Source: JANMQK01 sp031370485 (GTDB lineage Bacteria > Acidobacteriota > Polarisedimenticolia > Gp22-AA2). From it: 17,048 bases of DNA. The DNA lies in assembly GCA_031370485.1 (NCBI GenBank), contig JANMQK010000271.1, forward strand, positions 1 to 17,048, read 5' to 3'. Below are positions 15,482 to 17,048 of this stretch, one piece after another. A program made the translations under genes and the position numbers. The notes under the pieces were generated by a model. It was not told the DNA's origin and did no database searches. It saw only the letters and a list, made by a program, of their open reading frames with translations. How positions within the stretch are numbered: position 1 is the first letter of the stretch; each line of letters opens with the position of its first letter.

Positions 15482-15846
15482 TCACGTTGCTGCTCGTGGC
15501 CGTCATCGTCGTCTGCTTCTCGTTCGGCGACGTCCTGCTCACCCGCGGGATGAAACAGGTCGGCGAGATAGCGTCGTTTCGTCCCCGGGCGCTTCTTGAC
15601 GCGGCCGGCGACGCCATCCGCTCGCCCTTTGTCCTGGCGGGCGTCGGGCTGCAGGTCGTGGCTTTCATCACGTTCCTGGTGGCCCTGTCGCGCGACGATC
15701 TCAGCTACGTTTTTCCCCTGACGGCGACGAGCGACATCATTACAACTCTCGCCGCCCGGTTCTTCCTGGGCGAGCGTGTCACGCGAGCGCGGTGGGCCGG
15801 CGTCCTGCTGGTCACCGCCGGCATCGGGCTGATCGTATTCACTTGA
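15478..15846 (+). CDS. SMR/EamA-type half-size membrane transporter, subunit 2
   Basis: A 122-residue four-helix protein with the same plan as its upstream neighbour: helix 1 LLLVAVIVVCFSFGDVLLTR (4-23) with the shared GDVLLTRGMKQVG pattern (compare GNLCLSYGMKTVG in subunit 1), helix 2 about 51-70, helix 3 about 74-95 (LSYVFPLTATSDIITTLAAR), then FFLGERVTRARWAGVLLVTA and a last helix to the C-terminus. GTG 15478-15480 is the start because it overlaps the previous stop as GTGA and puts helix 1 at the N-terminus; an open frame upstream to 15001 is a shadow of subunit 1. Homology between the two subunits suggests tandem duplication and antiparallel pairing. Substrate not known; the locus hints at an envelope precursor. 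Confidence 0.8.
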   Translation: MITLLLVAVIVVCFSFGDVLLTRGMKQVGEIASFRPRALLDAAGDAIRSPFVLAGVGLQVVAFITFLVALSRDDLSYVFPLTATSDIITTLAARFFLGERVTRARWAGVLLVTAGIGLIVFT

Positions 15847-15869
15847 AGCCTCACGCATGCGGATTTCCC

Positions 15870-15899
15870 TTGTGTAATGGGCGAACCGCAAGGTATAAT
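15870..15899 (+). promoter_or_regulatory. Strong promoter for the peptidoglycan-binding protein and sortase
   Basis: TTGTGT (15870-15875), an 18-base spacer and a perfect TATAAT (15894-15899). Transcription should start near 15906. It begins only 24 bases after the stop of SMR-like subunit 2, so the sortase pair has its own promoter. Confidence 0.65.
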
Positions 15900-15900
15900 G

Positions 15901-15912
15901 ATTGCTAGCAAT
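15901..15912. promoter_or_regulatory. 12-base perfect palindrome at the predicted transcription start
   Basis: ATTGCTAGCAAT is its own reverse complement and lies one base after the TATAAT hexamer, covering the expected start of transcription. This position is usual for a repressor operator. No regulator can be named. Confidence 0.4.
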
Positions 15913-16199
15913 TCCGAATCGCCTGCCGGTTCGTTCGACTCCCGGAAACGCAGTTGACGATATCCGAGTCCGGGTGACCCAATCTCCGGCGGCAAGAGAG
16001 TCGCTTTCACCCCGGTGATTTCCGGGTTTACGGTCATTCCGGAGCCGCGACCGGCTCTGGGCACAAAGCTCCGTTCCCGCCACGCAACCGCGCGGTTTCG
16101 CGATTAAGGGCACAGAGTGATTCCATGCTTGATCCGGCCTATCGGATCCAGACGCAGTCCACAAACGGACCCACTTTTCGAAAGGAGGATTTTTAGAGA
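15906..16199 (+). promoter_or_regulatory. Long hairpin-rich 5' leader of the sortase-substrate gene
   Basis: Between the predicted transcription start and ATG 16200 lie about 290 bases without an open frame worth calling. Several hairpins can be drawn: ACCC/GGGT with GG/CC and a bulged C (about 16008-16027); a nine-pair stem CCGGAGCCG/CGGCTCTGG with loop CGAC (16039-16060); the palindrome AACCGCGCGGTT (16086-16097); GATCCG/CGGATC (16131-16148); and GTCC/GGAC (16157-16170). The near-repeat CGGTGATTTCCGG / CGGTCATTCCGG occurs near 16012-16042. The leader ends with a strong ribosome site AAAGGAGGA (16181-16189). This could be a riboswitch or protein-bound regulatory leader. I compared it with c-di-GMP and c-di-AMP riboswitches from memory and found no convincing match. 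No terminator-like hairpin with a T-run is seen. Confidence 0.45.
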
Positions 16200-16793
16200 A
16201 TGACTTCGAAATCAAACGCACTCAAGCTGGTTCTCGTCCTGTTCATCACCGTGGCCCTGGCCGGGCCGACACTTGCCAGCCTCGTCGGCCCTGGAAGCCG
16301 CGGCGTGGAGGTCTATACGACCCCCGATGCCGTCGCCGAGGCCCAGGGCATGCTCGTGAATCTGCATTACCTGGCGCCGGACTCCTACACCAGGGGTGTC
16401 CGGGACGCCGCCACGACCAGCGCGATCGTCGGATTCCAGAACGACCACGCCGTGGATAACAACGGGAAACTCGACTTCGATACGATGGCGCTCCTGACCA
16501 CGCATGGACCGGGAGGCCACGCCATGGCGAAGGCCCCGGCGAAAACCGAGACGATAGCCAAGGCGATCGTCCCTGTCGAAGAACCCAAGGCGCCCGTGGT
16601 CGAGACTCCGCCGGCCCCGGTCGAGACCCCCGCGCCCGTGGTAGCACCGGCGCCCGCACCCCGTCCGACGCCGCCGGCCCAGATCGCCGACAATCGGATG
16701 ATGCCGGAGACCGACGCCCCGATCGGATTCATCGCAGGGTCCGGCGCGCTTCTCCTGATCGCCGGCCTGCTGCTTTTCGTGAGGCGTTCCTAG
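16200..16793 (+). CDS. Secreted peptidoglycan-binding-domain protein with C-terminal sortase-type signal
   Basis: A 197-residue envelope protein. The signal peptide is about residues 1-26 (KLVLVLFITVALAGPTLA). A PG_binding_1-like domain follows (about 43-104), with AEAQGMLVNLHYL, the RDAATTSAIVGFQNDH helix that matches the usual T-x-x-A-V-x-x-FQ pattern, and LDFDTMALL. A low-complexity Ala/Pro/Glu/Val linker (about 108-162) resembles a wall-spanning region. The C-terminus has MPETD (168-172), a hydrophobic span IGFIAGSGALLLIAGLLLFV and RRS, the three-part plan of an LPXTG-type sorting signal with Met for Leu and Asp for Gly. A sortase gene begins seven bases downstream, so this is probably its substrate. 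Ribosome site AAAGGAGGA is strong. Sorting by that sortase is inference. Confidence 0.82.
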   Translation: MTSKSNALKLVLVLFITVALAGPTLASLVGPGSRGVEVYTTPDAVAEAQGMLVNLHYLAPDSYTRGVRDAATTSAIVGFQNDHAVDNNGKLDFDTMALLTTHGPGGHAMAKAPAKTETIAKAIVPVEEPKAPVVETPPAPVETPAPVVAPAPAPRPTPPAQIADNRMMPETDAPIGFIAGSGALLLIAGLLLFVRRS

Positions 16794-16800
16794 TACGGCG

Positions 16801-17048
16801 ATGCCGCGCTGGGGAAGGATCCTCGGAAGCCTGTGCGTCGTGGCGGGTATAGGGCTCTGCCTGCTCGCCGCGGCGCTCAGCCTCCGTCGGGTCGCCTGGC
16901 AGAATTCCCACGATGATCTTTTCCGCGGCGCATCGTCCATTATCTCGGACGAAGTGCCCGTGGCCGCACTGGATCCGGCGGCGCCCGCACCGCCCGGGCG
17001 CGGCGAGCCGATGGCGCGCCTGCGGATTCCGCGGATCAATCTCGACGT
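16801..17048 (+). CDS. Sortase, class D-like (partial, N-terminal part only)
   Basis: The visible 82 codons encode a short basic start, a transmembrane anchor (about residues 7-27, ILGSLCVVAGIGLCLLAAAL), a spacer with a Pro/Ala-rich stretch (DPAAPAPPGRGEP), and PMARLRIPRINLD, the first strand of the sortase barrel; the form x-L-x-I-P-R-I/L-x-L-D is highly typical of LPXTG transpeptidases, especially class D. The catalytic His, TLxTC cysteine and Arg lie beyond the window edge and cannot be checked. The start ATG 16801 follows the substrate gene stop by seven bases, so both are co-transcribed. No strong ribosome site precedes it, and translation may depend on the upstream gene. If the call is right, it cleaves MPETD between Thr and Asp and joins the protein to an envelope amine. 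Confidence 0.8.
   Translation, partial: MPRWGRILGSLCVVAGIGLCLLAAALSLRRVAWQNSHDDLFRGASSIISDEVPVAALDPAAPAPPGRGEPMARLRIPRINLD

Noticed and set aside
15900..16199. Leader as a c-di-GMP-I (GEMM) or c-di-AMP (ydaO) riboswitch
   Set aside because: Some fragments resemble conserved pieces (GACCCAAT, GGGCACAAAGCTCCG), but the ordered core motifs and a GNRA-type loop are missing. An Rfam covariance search would decide; a significant hit would overturn this.
16501..16690. Pro/Ala/Val/Glu codon repetition in the linker as a tandem DNA repeat
   Set aside because: The repetition is amino-acid low complexity (wall-linker type) with varied codons, not a regular nucleotide repeat unit.

Overview
This is a GC-rich chromosomal stretch from a bacterium with soil or sediment character. 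No rRNA or housekeeping marker fixes the taxon. The family mix (class-D-like sortase with an LPXTG-like substrate, sxtI/J/K-type carbamoylation genes, DUF6492, a TPR lipoprotein-like secreted protein, several GT2/GT4 glycosyltransferases) fits Acidobacteriota or a neighbouring diderm phylum. That placement is inference and weak. No mobile element, CRISPR array, tRNA or rRNA was seen.

Layout. (1) 1-3296, minus strand: a compact run read from right to left, GT4 glycosyltransferase -> DUF6492 glycosyltransferase-like protein (4-base ATGA overlap) -> CPBP membrane protease (broken by a one-base frameshift) -> ECF sigma factor (cut by the window edge). (2) 3519-6146, plus strand: a GT2 glycosyltransferase with a long unrecognised C-terminal half, then an NAD-dependent sugar epimerase/dehydratase. 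(3) 6134-7399, minus: a second GT4 glycosyltransferase, whose stop overlaps the epimerase stop convergently. (4) 7500-8488, plus: a second GT2 glycosyltransferase, also broken by a one-base frameshift. (5) 8496-14918, minus: a six-gene operon behind a good sigma70-type promoter (TTGACC-17-TAGAAT): secreted TPR protein -> acyl-CoA dehydrogenase -> membrane-anchored SGNH hydrolase -> carbamoyltransferase -> SxtJ -> DUF5989 micro-protein. (6) 15041-15846, plus: two half-size SMR/EamA-type membrane proteins with overlapping genes. (7) 15870-17048, plus: a strong promoter, a roughly 290-base hairpin-rich leader, a secreted peptidoglycan-binding-domain protein ending in an MPETD sorting-like signal, and the start of a sortase gene.

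How they may work together. Regions 1-5 look like a surface-glycan (exopolysaccharide, capsule or O-antigen-like) locus: nucleotide-sugar modification (epimerase), sugar transfer (two GT2, two GT4, one DUF6492) and decoration (carbamoyltransferase with its SxtJ/DUF5989 partners, SGNH hydrolase). The SMR-like pair could move a lipid-linked or other small substrate across the inner membrane. The last region is a candidate dedicated sortase-substrate pair, which would attach a peptidoglycan-binding protein to the envelope. The two frameshifts both sit in C/G homopolymers and may be sequencing errors rather than real lesions.
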